DNA of 20,629 bases from MB1-2 sp046566065 (lineage in GTDB: Bacteria > Actinomycetota > CADDZG01 > WHSQ01), in NCBI GenBank assembly GCA_046566065.1, contig JBKHXK010000039.1, positions 1-20,629 of the forward strand. The letters are read 5' to 3'. The stretch's first letter is position 1. The number at the start of each line of letters is the position of its first letter. Positions 7,075-13,877 of this stretch are shown here, in pieces. The notes beneath the pieces were generated by a model. The model searched no databases. It was given only the letters and a program-made list of their open reading frames with translations, and had not been told where the DNA came from. A program made the translations under genes and the position numbers.

Positions 7075-8228
7075 TGCGGCTTCCTCGACCCAACCCGTTC
7101 CATGTATCTGGAGTGCGACGCCTTGAGATCGTCCAGCGTGTCACCGCCGAACATCTCTAGGACTGCATCGGCGAGCACCAGGGCGGCCACGGCTTCACAG
7201 ACCACGCCAGCGGCGGGCACTGCGCAGGCATCGGTTCTCTCCTGGAACGCCTCGGCCGGCTGAAGCGTCTCCATGTCCACCGTACGAAGCCGCTTCTTCA
7301 AGGTGGAGAGCGGCTTCATCGCCGCCCTGATGCGAAGCTCGCCCCCGATCGTCATGCCACCTTCCAGCCCACCAGCTCTGGACGTCGAGCGCGACAGATC
7401 AGGCTCGATCTCATCGTGCGAGACCGAGCCGCGCTGTCCAGCGACCCTGAAAGCGGTACCGAACTCAACGCCTTTGATCGCCGGCACCGACATCAAGGCC
7501 GCCGCCAAACGTCCATCGAGCTTGCGGTCCCAGTGCACGTGCGAGCCCAGCCCCGGAGGCAGTCCGAACGCAACCACCTCGACGACGCCGCCGAGTGAAT
7601 CGCCCTCGGCCTGTGCCTCGTCGATCGCCTTCACCATCTGCTCTGAGGCAGAGGGGTCCAGACACCGGACCGGAGACGCATCGATAGCGTCGAGATCTGC
7701 CACTGTGGGCACGATCGACACATCCGCGTGAACGTCTCCGATCTGCACGACATAAGAGATGACGGTGATCCGGAGCTCATTCAGAAGCGCCTTGGTCAGA
7801 GCGGCGATCGCAACCCGCGCAGCCGTCTCGCGCGCACTGGCCCGCTCCAGGATGTTGCGAGCGTCAGCGAAGTCGTACTTCATCATCCCCACGAGATCGG
7901 CGTGACCGGGTCGGGGTCTGGTCAACTCCCTGCCCGCGGGCGTTCCCTCGGCGGGCATCACGTGGGACCATTTCTCCCACTCGGTGTTGTTGATCAGCAC
8001 GCCCACGGGGCTACCCAGGGTCGCACCACCTCGGACCCCGGACACGATCTCGAGAGCGTCCCGCTCGATCTTCATCCGGGGTCCGCGGCCGTACCCATGA
8101 CGTCTCCGGGCCAGTTCGTCTTCGATGGCCTTCAGTGAGACGGGGAGCCCCGCCGGAAGACCCTCGAGGATCGCCACCAGAGCGCGGCCATGCGATTCGC
8201 CGGCGGTGAGGTATCTCAGACGTGCCAT
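7071..8228 (-). CDS. aroC: Chorismate synthase
   Basis: Chorismate synthase converts 5-enolpyruvylshikimate 3-phosphate to chorismate with reduced FMN, the last shared step to the aromatic amino acids. The 385-residue length is normal. Signatures: RYLTAGESHG at the amino end with His13, RRHGYGRGPRMKIE at about 42-55, RPRPGHADL with His109, RASARETAARVA at about 129-140, and RAGGLEGGMTIGGELRIRAAMKP in the later half. The start is ATG at 8228, where the family begins (MARLRYLTAGESHG); a longer in-frame reading exists upstream, but those codons lie across the gap and into the previous gene. It begins 38 bases after the PilP-like gene with no visible terminator between, so it is probably co-transcribed with the pilus genes, though an internal promoter cannot be excluded. 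Confidence 0.97.
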   Translation of the reverse strand: MARLRYLTAGESHGRALVAILEGLPAGLPVSLKAIEDELARRRHGYGRGPRMKIERDALEIVSGVRGGATLGSPVGVLINNTEWEKWSHVMPAEGTPAGRELTRPRPGHADLVGMMKYDFADARNILERASARETAARVAIAALTKALLNELRITVISYVVQIGDVHADVSIVPTVADLDAIDASPVRCLDPSASEQMVKAIDEAQAEGDSLGGVVEVVAFGLPPGLGSHVHWDRKLDGRLAAALMSVPAIKGVEFGTAFRVAGQRGSVSHDEIEPDLSRSTSRAGGLEGGMTIGGELRIRAAMKPLSTLKKRLRTVDMETLQPAEAFQERTDACAVPAAGVVCEAVAALVLADAVLEMFGGDTLDDLKASHSRYMERVGSRKPQ

Positions 8229-8266
8229 AGCTCCATCCTCGCATCCAGAGCGACGCGGTGGAGTCG

Positions 8267-8917
8267 TTACTTCAGGATCTCTTCGCCCTCGCAGAGGGTG
8301 AACTCGTCGTCTCCGTAGAGCATGGTGGCGCATTGCCCAGACGTCGAAAGCAGCTGGAAGTTCTGAGCGAAGCGTTCCCCTTCATCGACGGTGTAGACCG
8401 TGCCGTCGACCTGCACCTGAACCCGCCCGTTGCCGTCCTCTTGGAAGACGTCGATCACCCGAACCCGATGACCGCCAACGTCGCTTCCACCACCGCCGTT
8501 GCCCGATGTGGTGGTTACCGTCGTCGTCCCGGTACCGTCGGTGGAGGTCGTTCCGTCCCCCCCAGTAGTGATCGTGGTCCCGTCCCCCGCCACTGTCGTG
8601 CCACCGGAGGCCCCACCGGCGGTGGCAGAGGCAGAGATCAACGGATCGAAGGGGTCCTTTGGAGCGAATACCTCGAACGTCTCGACGGGCCGCTGCTTGG
8701 GAGTTTGCGTCTCATCATCGTCCCCGAGGGAAGTCGTCGTCGGCGCAGGAGCGGGCGGAGTAGCGGTCTCGGCGACATCGCCACCGTCCCCGCGAAGAAA
8801 GAAGAACCAAACCAGGAGGAGGAGCATGACGAGGATGCCTAGCGTCACCACAAGCATCCGGGTCCGGCTCGGTGCCGCCGGCTCGGTGCTGTCGAAGTTC
8901 TCAGGTGCGGTGGCCAT
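8267..8917 (-). CDS. PilP-like type IV pilus alignment-complex protein
   Basis: A 216-residue bitopic membrane protein at the position pilP holds in pilMNOPQ operons. The order of parts is: short cytoplasmic end, one transmembrane helix at about 21-41, an acidic/proline region, APKDPFDPL at about 85-93 (recalling the RDPF-type motif of PilP proteins), a Thr/Gly-rich linker at about 97-149, and a small beta-rich carboxyl domain (RVRVIDVFQEDGNGRVQVQV onward). That domain holds the only two cysteines, Cys196 and Cys209, which could form a disulphide outside the membrane. In Gram-negative bacteria PilP is a lipoprotein that contacts the secretin; here there is a transmembrane anchor instead of a lipobox, and no secretin is seen. 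It starts two bases after the pilO stop. The assignment is by position and architecture, not strong similarity. Confidence 0.65.
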   Translation of the reverse strand: MATAPENFDSTEPAAPSRTRMLVVTLGILVMLLLLVWFFFLRGDGGDVAETATPPAPAPTTTSLGDDDETQTPKQRPVETFEVFAPKDPFDPLISASATAGGASGGTTVAGDGTTITTGGDGTTSTDGTGTTTVTTTSGNGGGGSDVGGHRVRVIDVFQEDGNGRVQVQVDGTVYTVDEGERFAQNFQLLSTSGQCATMLYGDDEFTLCEGEEILK

Positions 8918-8919
8918 CC

Positions 8920-9540
8920 CTACTCCGTTGGAGTGGGGGCCGGGGTCCCAGACGGCTGACTACTGCCGGCGTCGGCAGTTCCGGTCGCTACGGCCGGAGC
9001 CTCGAAGAAGATTCGGGCTGTGGAGGTCATCGTGATCGTGAGTTCCCCAGTCGTGGCGTCTTCTACACCAGTCAGAGTGAGGTTATCGATCCGGACTGCG
9101 CGATCCAGCGCATGCAGCCTTCGGATGAAGTCCTGGATCGAGAAGTAACCGCCGCCGGCGCCGATCGAGATCCTTATCTCGGCAAGGGCAGCACCCTCGG
9201 GTGGAGGTTTCGGCAGCTCGGGTGTGATCTGGACGAAATCAACACCAGCGGCATTCGCGGCGTCCTGGACCAGGAAGATGAAGTTGGGAACCTCATCATC
9301 CTGAGGAACGAAGCCGCGGATCTTCGCCAGCTCAGCCTGGAGCTGCGGTGCGTTCGCCTGCAGATCCTGCAGTCTGGCCAGCTCGGCTCGCAGCTGCACC
9401 GTCCGGGTCTCCTCAGCCTCGATGTCCTCTCGAACCGTCGCCAATTCATCCTGGCGGGGCTTAAGGAAGAGGAAGAAAAAAACGATCAAGACGACGATGA
9501 CGCCGAGGATCGACAGAACCAGTCGTGTCCTAGGGCTCAT
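8920..9540 (-). CDS. pilO: Type IV pilus inner-membrane alignment protein PilO
   Basis: PilO pairs with PilN to form the membrane ring that links cytoplasmic PilM to the rest of the pilus machine. This 206-residue protein has one transmembrane helix (about 8-27), a coiled coil rich in Glu, Leu and Arg (about 28-80), and a ferredoxin-like PilO domain. In that domain GGGYFSIQDFIRRLHALDRAVRIDNLTLTG is the recognisable family core. The last 25 residues form a Ser/Pro/Thr tail that is probably disordered and exposed. The ATG at 9540 overlaps the pilN stop as ATGA, so synthesis of PilN and PilO is coupled. Length and topology agree with the family. Confidence 0.9.
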   Translation of the reverse strand: MSPRTRLVLSILGVIVVLIVFFFLFLKPRQDELATVREDIEAEETRTVQLRAELARLQDLQANAPQLQAELAKIRGFVPQDDEVPNFIFLVQDAANAAGVDFVQITPELPKPPPEGAALAEIRISIGAGGGYFSIQDFIRRLHALDRAVRIDNLTLTGVEDATTGELTITMTSTARIFFEAPAVATGTADAGSSQPSGTPAPTPTE

Positions 9541-10187
9541 TCGATCCTCCCTTGGAACCGCCGACTCGCGGCCTTGGTGCTGAGTTCAAGCGTCGAGTCG
9601 AAGTCCACGGTCTCAACGGCGCCCTCCCCTTCGGTCAGGGTTGCGTTATTGAGATAGACGGCGAAGAACTCACGCACGGTCTCGAGTCGGATCATCCATC
9701 TGGCAACCCCGGGCATCGAGAGAGATGTCCCTGTGAAAGCCATGCGTCCGAACGGCTCACGCTCGTCGATCCTGACGGCGGCCGTTTCGGTCCCGACGGG
9801 AGTGGCACCTTCGGTGGATCCAGCTGAAGCGGTCATGTTGGTAAGCCAGACCTCGCCCGGGACGACCATCGCGATCTCCGTGAGAAGCGCGGGCCAGTCG
9901 ACGTCTCCCGCGAAGACGGTCTGAAGAGCGGTCCGCTTCGCCTCCACTTCGGCCTGAAGATCCGCGAAGCGTTGCAGCTCCGCGATCTGGTCTTCAAGAC
10001 CATCGTTCGTAGCTTGAACCTGAGCGAGATCATCTTTCGCCTCGTTGATCTGCATGTTCAAGAAGAGGAGCCAGCCGACCAGCAGCAAGAGCGCCACCAG
10101 ACCGGCGATGAAGACCGACGTCACGTGCCGACGTTGACGTCGTCGTTCCTCATAAACAGAGGGCAGGAGGTCGATGCGTCGCATCAT
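9537..10187 (-). CDS. pilN: Type IV pilus assembly protein PilN
   Basis: PilN anchors PilM through a short cytoplasmic motif and dimerises with PilO across the membrane. At 216 residues it opens with MRRIDLLPSVYEERR, the family INLLP-type motif that sits in a PilM groove. One transmembrane helix follows (about 24-44), then a coiled coil (about 45-90), then a fimbrial-assembly domain with WPALLTEIAMVVPGEVWLTNM and FTGTSLSMPGVARWMIRLE. The tandem ATGATG at its start overlaps the pilM stop, giving four-base coupling; both ATGs are in frame, so the first residue is uncertain by one. Gene order pilM-pilN-pilO is as in other T4P loci. Confidence 0.92.
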   Translation of the reverse strand: MMRRIDLLPSVYEERRRQRRHVTSVFIAGLVALLLLVGWLLFLNMQINEAKDDLAQVQATNDGLEDQIAELQRFADLQAEVEAKRTALQTVFAGDVDWPALLTEIAMVVPGEVWLTNMTASAGSTEGATPVGTETAAVRIDEREPFGRMAFTGTSLSMPGVARWMIRLETVREFFAVYLNNATLTEGEGAVETVDFDSTLELSTKAASRRFQGRIE

Positions 10188-11245
10188 CTCTGCAACGCTC
10201 CCAAGGCCAGGCCTACCGCTGCAGCTGCAACTGGCTCAACCTGCGCTACCTGATCCTCCGCTAGGCCCGAACGCGAGACGTTCAATTGGGCGAGTGGGGC
10301 GCCGACCTGCACCGCGGTCTTCAAGGTCTGCTCGAGCCGCTCCGTCAAACCGGAGGTCAGCGAACCTCCACCGGTGAGCAAGATCGAAGAGACGGGCTCA
10401 CTATCTTCCTGCGAAAGGTAGTAGTCCAGGGATCCACGGATCTCGTCCACCAAGCTGGACACCTGTCGATCCAGCAGGGCCCGGGATTGGTCAGAGCCCA
10501 CGCCCCTGGTCAGGTCGAGCTTCATCGCCTCGGCCTCCTCGAAGGGGATCGAGAGTTCCTCCGACAGTGCCTTCGTTGCGTCGTCTCCACCAACCAGCAG
10601 GATGCGAACAAAGCGGGGCTCGCCGTTGTGATGGATCAAGATGTTGGTCGTCGCAGCACCCACGTCTACGATGGCCTCGGACCCGGCGACCCCCGTCTCG
10701 CCCCGGGCCGATGGGCTCACCGCCCGGGCGATCGCGAAAGGCGTTAGGTCGATCCCGAGGGGGTCGACCCCTCCCGCGGCGGCCGTGGTGACGAACTTAT
10801 CGACCATGTCCGTAGCCGCGGCTATCAGGAGAACGCGCATCATGTGCTCCTGGCTCTCCGTCATGTAGTCGTCGATGACGATGAAATCTAGCTGGGCGTC
10901 TTCTACGGACATGGGGATGTAGTCAGCCGCCTGGAACCGCAGCGATGTCCGGAACTCCTTCTCCTCCAGGTACGGAAGGTCGACCTGACGGACCACCACC
11001 CGCTGGTTGGAGACACCCATCACGGCCTTCTTCCCCTTGATCTTTGCGCGCTTCCAGAGTTGGGCGATCGCCTCGGAAACGGGACCGGGGTCCTGGATCT
11101 CCCCGTCGACCACGGCGCCGTGTGGCAGTGCTACCTGAGCGAAGCTGAGAAGCGAAGCACCACCGCGGCCTGCGCTCACCTGGGCCACGCGGACGGCGGA
11201 GGCGCCAATATCCAGCCCCACGGCCGCAGAGCCTCCTAGAGCCAT
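10184..11245 (-). CDS. pilM: Type IV pilus assembly protein PilM (actin-like ATPase)
   Basis: PilM is a cytoplasmic actin/FtsA-like protein that binds ATP and the PilN tail and relays the state of the motor ATPases to the membrane ring. At 353 residues it shows the phosphate-1 motif GLDIGASAVRV (10-20), the phosphate-2 motif AIVDVGAATTNILI (191-204) and an adenosine motif SSILLTGGGSLTSGLTERL (about 290-308). The segment RQVDLPYLEEKEFRTSLRFQ is also typical of PilM. The ATG at 11245 shares one base with the stop of the HTH gene (TGATG), with GAGAGGA seven bases upstream. It is the first structural gene of the pilMNO-PilP unit. Complete, with all nucleotide motifs in place. Confidence 0.95.
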   Translation of the reverse strand: MALGGSAAVGLDIGASAVRVAQVSAGRGGASLLSFAQVALPHGAVVDGEIQDPGPVSEAIAQLWKRAKIKGKKAVMGVSNQRVVVRQVDLPYLEEKEFRTSLRFQAADYIPMSVEDAQLDFIVIDDYMTESQEHMMRVLLIAAATDMVDKFVTTAAAGGVDPLGIDLTPFAIARAVSPSARGETGVAGSEAIVDVGAATTNILIHHNGEPRFVRILLVGGDDATKALSEELSIPFEEAEAMKLDLTRGVGSDQSRALLDRQVSSLVDEIRGSLDYYLSQEDSEPVSSILLTGGGSLTSGLTERLEQTLKTAVQVGAPLAQLNVSRSGLAEDQVAQVEPVAAAAVGLALGALQR

Positions 11246-11442
11246 CAGACGTCCTCTCGGATGTTTACCGAACGGTCGGAAAGATACTTGTCCACGTCGG
11301 TGCGCCGGATCCGGTAATTCTTACCAACCCTGATAGCGCCTAGCTGGCCGGCCTTGATCAGTCGATACACGGTCATATTGGACACGCGCATCAGGGAGGC
11401 GACCTCGCCAACCGTCAACAGCGGCTCCCCGAATCCAGCCAC
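11245..11442 (-). CDS. Small AlpA/excisionase-type helix-turn-helix protein
   Basis: A 65-residue DNA-binding protein of the excisionase/AlpA (MerR-like winged helix) type common in Actinobacteria. The HTH core is LLTVGEVASLMRVSNMTVYRLI, followed by the wing GQLGAIRVGKNYRIRRTDVDKYL. The chosen start is GTG at 11442, because AAAGGG lies about eight bases ahead and a plausible promoter places the transcript start near 11484. An in-frame GTG at 11478 would add 12 residues but would lie only a few bases from that transcript start. The gene heads the pilM operon and its stop overlaps the pilM ATG, so it is made together with PilM. There is no integrase or other phage gene nearby, so a regulatory role in pilus expression is more likely than excision. 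Its target is unknown. Confidence 0.85.
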   Translation of the reverse strand: MAGFGEPLLTVGEVASLMRVSNMTVYRLIKAGQLGAIRVGKNYRIRRTDVDKYLSDRSVNIREDV

Positions 11443-11490
11443 CCGTTCACCCTTTCTGAATCGGCTCTCGCGAAGCACAACCGGTCGCTA

Positions 11491-11519
11491 ATTCAACAAC
11501 CGTGCACTACAGGCGTCAA
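11491..11519 (-). promoter_or_regulatory. Candidate sigma-70-type promoter for the HTH-pilMNO operon
   Basis: On the minus strand TTGACG (11519-11514) is followed after 17 bases by TTGAAT (11496-11491), matching the vegetative consensus at five of six and four of six positions. A start near 11484 would leave about 42 nt before the GTG at 11442. It differs in type from the motifs ahead of pilA and the minor-pilin operon. The rest of the gap from 11520 to 11633 shows no further element I can support. Called by eye. Confidence 0.55.
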
Positions 11520-11633
11520 GCGCATACCTCGGTCACTCAAGCCCCTCGCTTTAGAACCACACACATGAGATTCACCTCATCGTCCGGCGACAACATATGA
11601 CGAACCGGCCCAGGAAACCACTTACCCCGATGA

Positions 11634-11669
11634 AAAAAGAGGGGCCCGTTCGAAGGAGCCCCTCTTTTT
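11634..11669 (-). terminator. Bidirectional intrinsic terminator closing the minor-pilin operon
   Basis: AAAAAGAGGGGC (11634-11645) is the exact complement of GCCCCTCTTTTT (11658-11669), giving a 12-pair stem with a 12-base loop. T runs end both strands: six on the minus strand and five on the plus strand. It lies 13 bases after the stop of the PilX-like gene and upstream of the promoter of the HTH-pilM unit. It therefore separates minor-pilin transcription from the alignment-complex operon. Confidence 0.9.
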
Positions 11670-11682
11670 CATGGGAGACGAG

Positions 11683-13224
11683 CTACCTGTCGATCTCTCG
11701 CCAGGCCCCCGCGGACACGTTGATCAGGGGAAACGACAGGGCGTTCAGGGTGCACATGTCCATCTCGACCGTGCGGTCACCCTGGATGTCCAACTCCTCG
11801 GCGATGATCGTTCCGTTCATGTCGGCGGTTCCACGGATCGTCACTCGCCCGTCCTCCGCGATCACCGCCCCATCTAGATCGGCACCGCCTCCGAAGTCGG
11901 CATTGCCGTAGCGAACGATCACCGTGCCGGTACGACTAAGATCGGGGTTCGTGTTACACGCGCCCAAGACCGTATTTCCTGCGAAGCGAAGCGTGGGGAG
12001 CGTCCCGGGATCGCCGGTGGAAGCCGGGAAGTCGGCGTAGATCACGTAGTTCTGGGAGACCTTGCTGAGATTCACGGTAAATGGCTGATTGCCTAGACTC
12101 GTGCCATCGGAGTAGCGACACGTCACCGTGCTCCCGCTGAGTGTGCAGTAAACGCCCGAAGTCCGAGCTGCGTCTCGCAGGGTGTCGTACTGGTCCTGGG
12201 ACAGGGCGGGCGTCTCCTGCAAAGCGCGAGCCTGGTCGGCGGTGAAGTACGAGTTTGGCGCCGGAGGCACTCCCGGGAAGTTCGAGCAACGGAGCCCCGT
12301 CGTCGGCCCCCGGACCCCGTATGTCGGATCGGTCGAGGTGTACCCGCTTCCGTCCCACATGGACTCGCTCCCGCTCTCGTCTGCAGTGCAAACGAGGTTC
12401 GCCTTCTTGATGTTGTCGCCTGGCAGCGCATCAACCACTGTGGCTTGCCCGAAAGCGGCGTGAGCGGTATTCGGGCCCCGGCCTGCAGGAGGACCGGTGG
12501 TCTTATTGCAGCGATCCGCCGACCCGCAGGTGATGAGGCCTCCCGCGTGGACGGCGGCGGGCAAACTGTTCGAGTAGTTGCATCCACCAACATTCAAGTC
12601 ACAGGTTGTGTCCGAGTAGGACGGTCCGTAGATGTCGGACTGCGAGTACCAAAGATCCCAGCCTTGCATGTCGAGCTGATCCCTAGGGTTCACGTTGCCC
12701 GGGGTGATCACGCTCACGTTGATGAAGTTGCCGGCCGAACCGCTGCCCGTTACCAGTCGGTGAGCAAAGACGCCCACCGGCAGGCTCCCCGCCACGACGT
12801 CGATCATCTGCTCTACCCGGCGGCTTGCCTCTCGCGTCGTCCCGGTCGAGATGATCCGAAGCTGTTGCTCGGAGCGGGGCGACGGAACGGTAAGGGGGCA
12901 CGCGGTCGCCCTCGTGCCTACAGCCTCGAAGGAGCCGTCTGGGGTGGTCCCTTGCACGATGATAGGCGAAACTGCAGAACTCCCGCTCCCACATCCAGCC
13001 ATGACTACTTGGTTCCAGTTACTCCTCTTCAGAGCTACGATCATGCGGTCCACGCCACTCTCGGCGAGAGCCAGGGCTCCAGCGGACTGTCGATCGTCGT
13101 CCCCCGCGGAGAACTCGCGGATGGTCATAACGGTCGCTGCAGAGGCCGTCACCGTAAGCACCGACGCCACTAGGAGAACGGTGACCATCGCAACCCCTCG
13201 TTCATCACGGATCCGCTGCAGCAT
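11683..13224 (-). CDS. PilX/GspK-like minor prepilin, large
   Basis: A 513-residue prepilin-like protein, last gene of the minor-pilin operon. The amino end reads RDERG then VAMVTVLLVASVLTVTASAATV, a prepilin-type segment with Gly10 at the cleavage point but no Glu at mature position 5. Lack of that Glu is typical of GspK/PilX-type tip subunits. QSAGALALAESGVDRMI just after the helix is also PilX-like. The long body is secreted, contains many cysteines, and ends in a repetitive beta-rich stretch (GGGADLDGAVIAEDGRVTIRGTADMNGTIIAEELDIQG) like that of polymer-forming cytoskeletal or beta-helix proteins. The start chosen is ATG at 13224, with AAAGGGA about eight bases before it; an in-frame ATG at 13248 lies two bases after the previous stop but lacks a ribosome site. 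Far longer than usual PilX (about 200). Confidence 0.78.
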   Translation of the reverse strand: MLQRIRDERGVAMVTVLLVASVLTVTASAATVMTIREFSAGDDDRQSAGALALAESGVDRMIVALKRSNWNQVVMAGCGSGSSAVSPIIVQGTTPDGSFEAVGTRATACPLTVPSPRSEQQLRIISTGTTREASRRVEQMIDVVAGSLPVGVFAHRLVTGSGSAGNFINVSVITPGNVNPRDQLDMQGWDLWYSQSDIYGPSYSDTTCDLNVGGCNYSNSLPAAVHAGGLITCGSADRCNKTTGPPAGRGPNTAHAAFGQATVVDALPGDNIKKANLVCTADESGSESMWDGSGYTSTDPTYGVRGPTTGLRCSNFPGVPPAPNSYFTADQARALQETPALSQDQYDTLRDAARTSGVYCTLSGSTVTCRYSDGTSLGNQPFTVNLSKVSQNYVIYADFPASTGDPGTLPTLRFAGNTVLGACNTNPDLSRTGTVIVRYGNADFGGGADLDGAVIAEDGRVTIRGTADMNGTIIAEELDIQGDRTVEMDMCTLNALSFPLINVSAGAWREIDR

Positions 13225-13250
13225 CGCTTGTCCCTTTCTGCTCCTCATCG

Positions 13251-13877
13251 TTAATCGCGGCTGTTCCGCAGTTGTGCTTGGGCATGGAAAATCGAGGCTT
13301 GATCCTCGCTCTCGATCTGGAAAGCGAAGTCGATGTTCGAGATGAATAGGTGCTCACCCGCGTCACACTGCGCGTCGCCATCGCCGACCGAGGAAACGGA
13401 AAGCTCCAAGCAGGTGGTGATCCCGTCGTTGTTAGCGTCGAACTCGAGGAGGTTGCTGGAATAGGAGAAGACACCAGTGTTGCCGGGGAGGGGCTCAACG
13501 CCATCGATCAAAGTGGCGGCCTGACCGCCCGTCGAGGTCCTGATGGTGATCCTTTGGCCGGCGAACTGGAAGATCAGGCTCTCGTAGTCCCCTGAGCTGT
13601 TCGGGTTCTGGATCAAGCCATCGTCGTTGAAGTCCGTACGGATACCCAGTCGATCCGGCTCGGAGATCGTGATCGCTTCGGCTTCTCGTGCATCACGGAT
13701 CATCCGGTTGAACCCGGCCCGAGCCTCTTCGGAGATCCTGACAACGCTTTCGGCGGTCTCCGAGCCTCTGACCACGGAGAGCATCACCGAGTAGAAACCA
13801 ACTGAGATGAAAGCCAGGAGCGCGATCGCGACCAGGATCTCGATAAGGGTGAACCCCTCCTGTTTCCTCGCTGTCAC
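13251..13877 (-). CDS. PilW/PilJ-like minor prepilin
   Basis: A 208-residue class III prepilin. The leader is MTARKQEG, cleaved after Gly8, and the mature protein begins FTLIEILVAIALLAFISVGFY, with Glu at mature position 5. The following stretch SETAESVVRISEEARAGFNRMIRDAREA is typical of PilW/PulJ-type minor pilins. The globular part is mostly beta and has two cysteines (TTCLEL and AQCDAG). FDANNDGITTCLE and DFNDDGLIQNPN are DxNxDG-type loops that could bind calcium, though this is only suggestive. It would join the tip/initiation complex. The start is GTG at 13877, overlapping the PilV-like stop by four bases. It is followed after two bases by the first possible start of the PilX-like gene. 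Confidence 0.85.
   Translation of the reverse strand: MTARKQEGFTLIEILVAIALLAFISVGFYSVMLSVVRGSETAESVVRISEEARAGFNRMIRDAREAEAITISEPDRLGIRTDFNDDGLIQNPNSSGDYESLIFQFAGQRITIRTSTGGQAATLIDGVEPLPGNTGVFSYSSNLLEFDANNDGITTCLELSVSSVGDGDAQCDAGEHLFISNIDFAFQIESEDQASIFHAQAQLRNSRD

Noticed and set aside
8229..8333. In-frame extension of aroC upstream of ATG 8228
   Set aside because: Chorismate synthases begin at MARLRYLTAGESHG-type sequence; the extra codons cross the intergenic gap into the PilP-like gene.
11245..11442. The HTH gene as a trace of a prophage or integrative element
   Set aside because: No integrase, attachment-site repeat or tRNA is nearby, and the gene is coupled to pilM.
11526..11553. TAAAG-N15-ACCGAGGT as a third sigma-28-type promoter ahead of the HTH-pilM operon
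   Set aside because: Only five of eight -10 positions fit and the spacing differs; the TTGACG-17-TTGAAT site downstream is better.
11597..11911. Plus-strand open frame across the bidirectional terminator
   Set aside because: It reads straight through a strong terminator and then opposite the PilX-like gene; no motif.
12445..13173. Plus-strand open frame opposite the PilX-like gene
   Set aside because: Opposite a gene with a clear prepilin leader; low-complexity basic translation.
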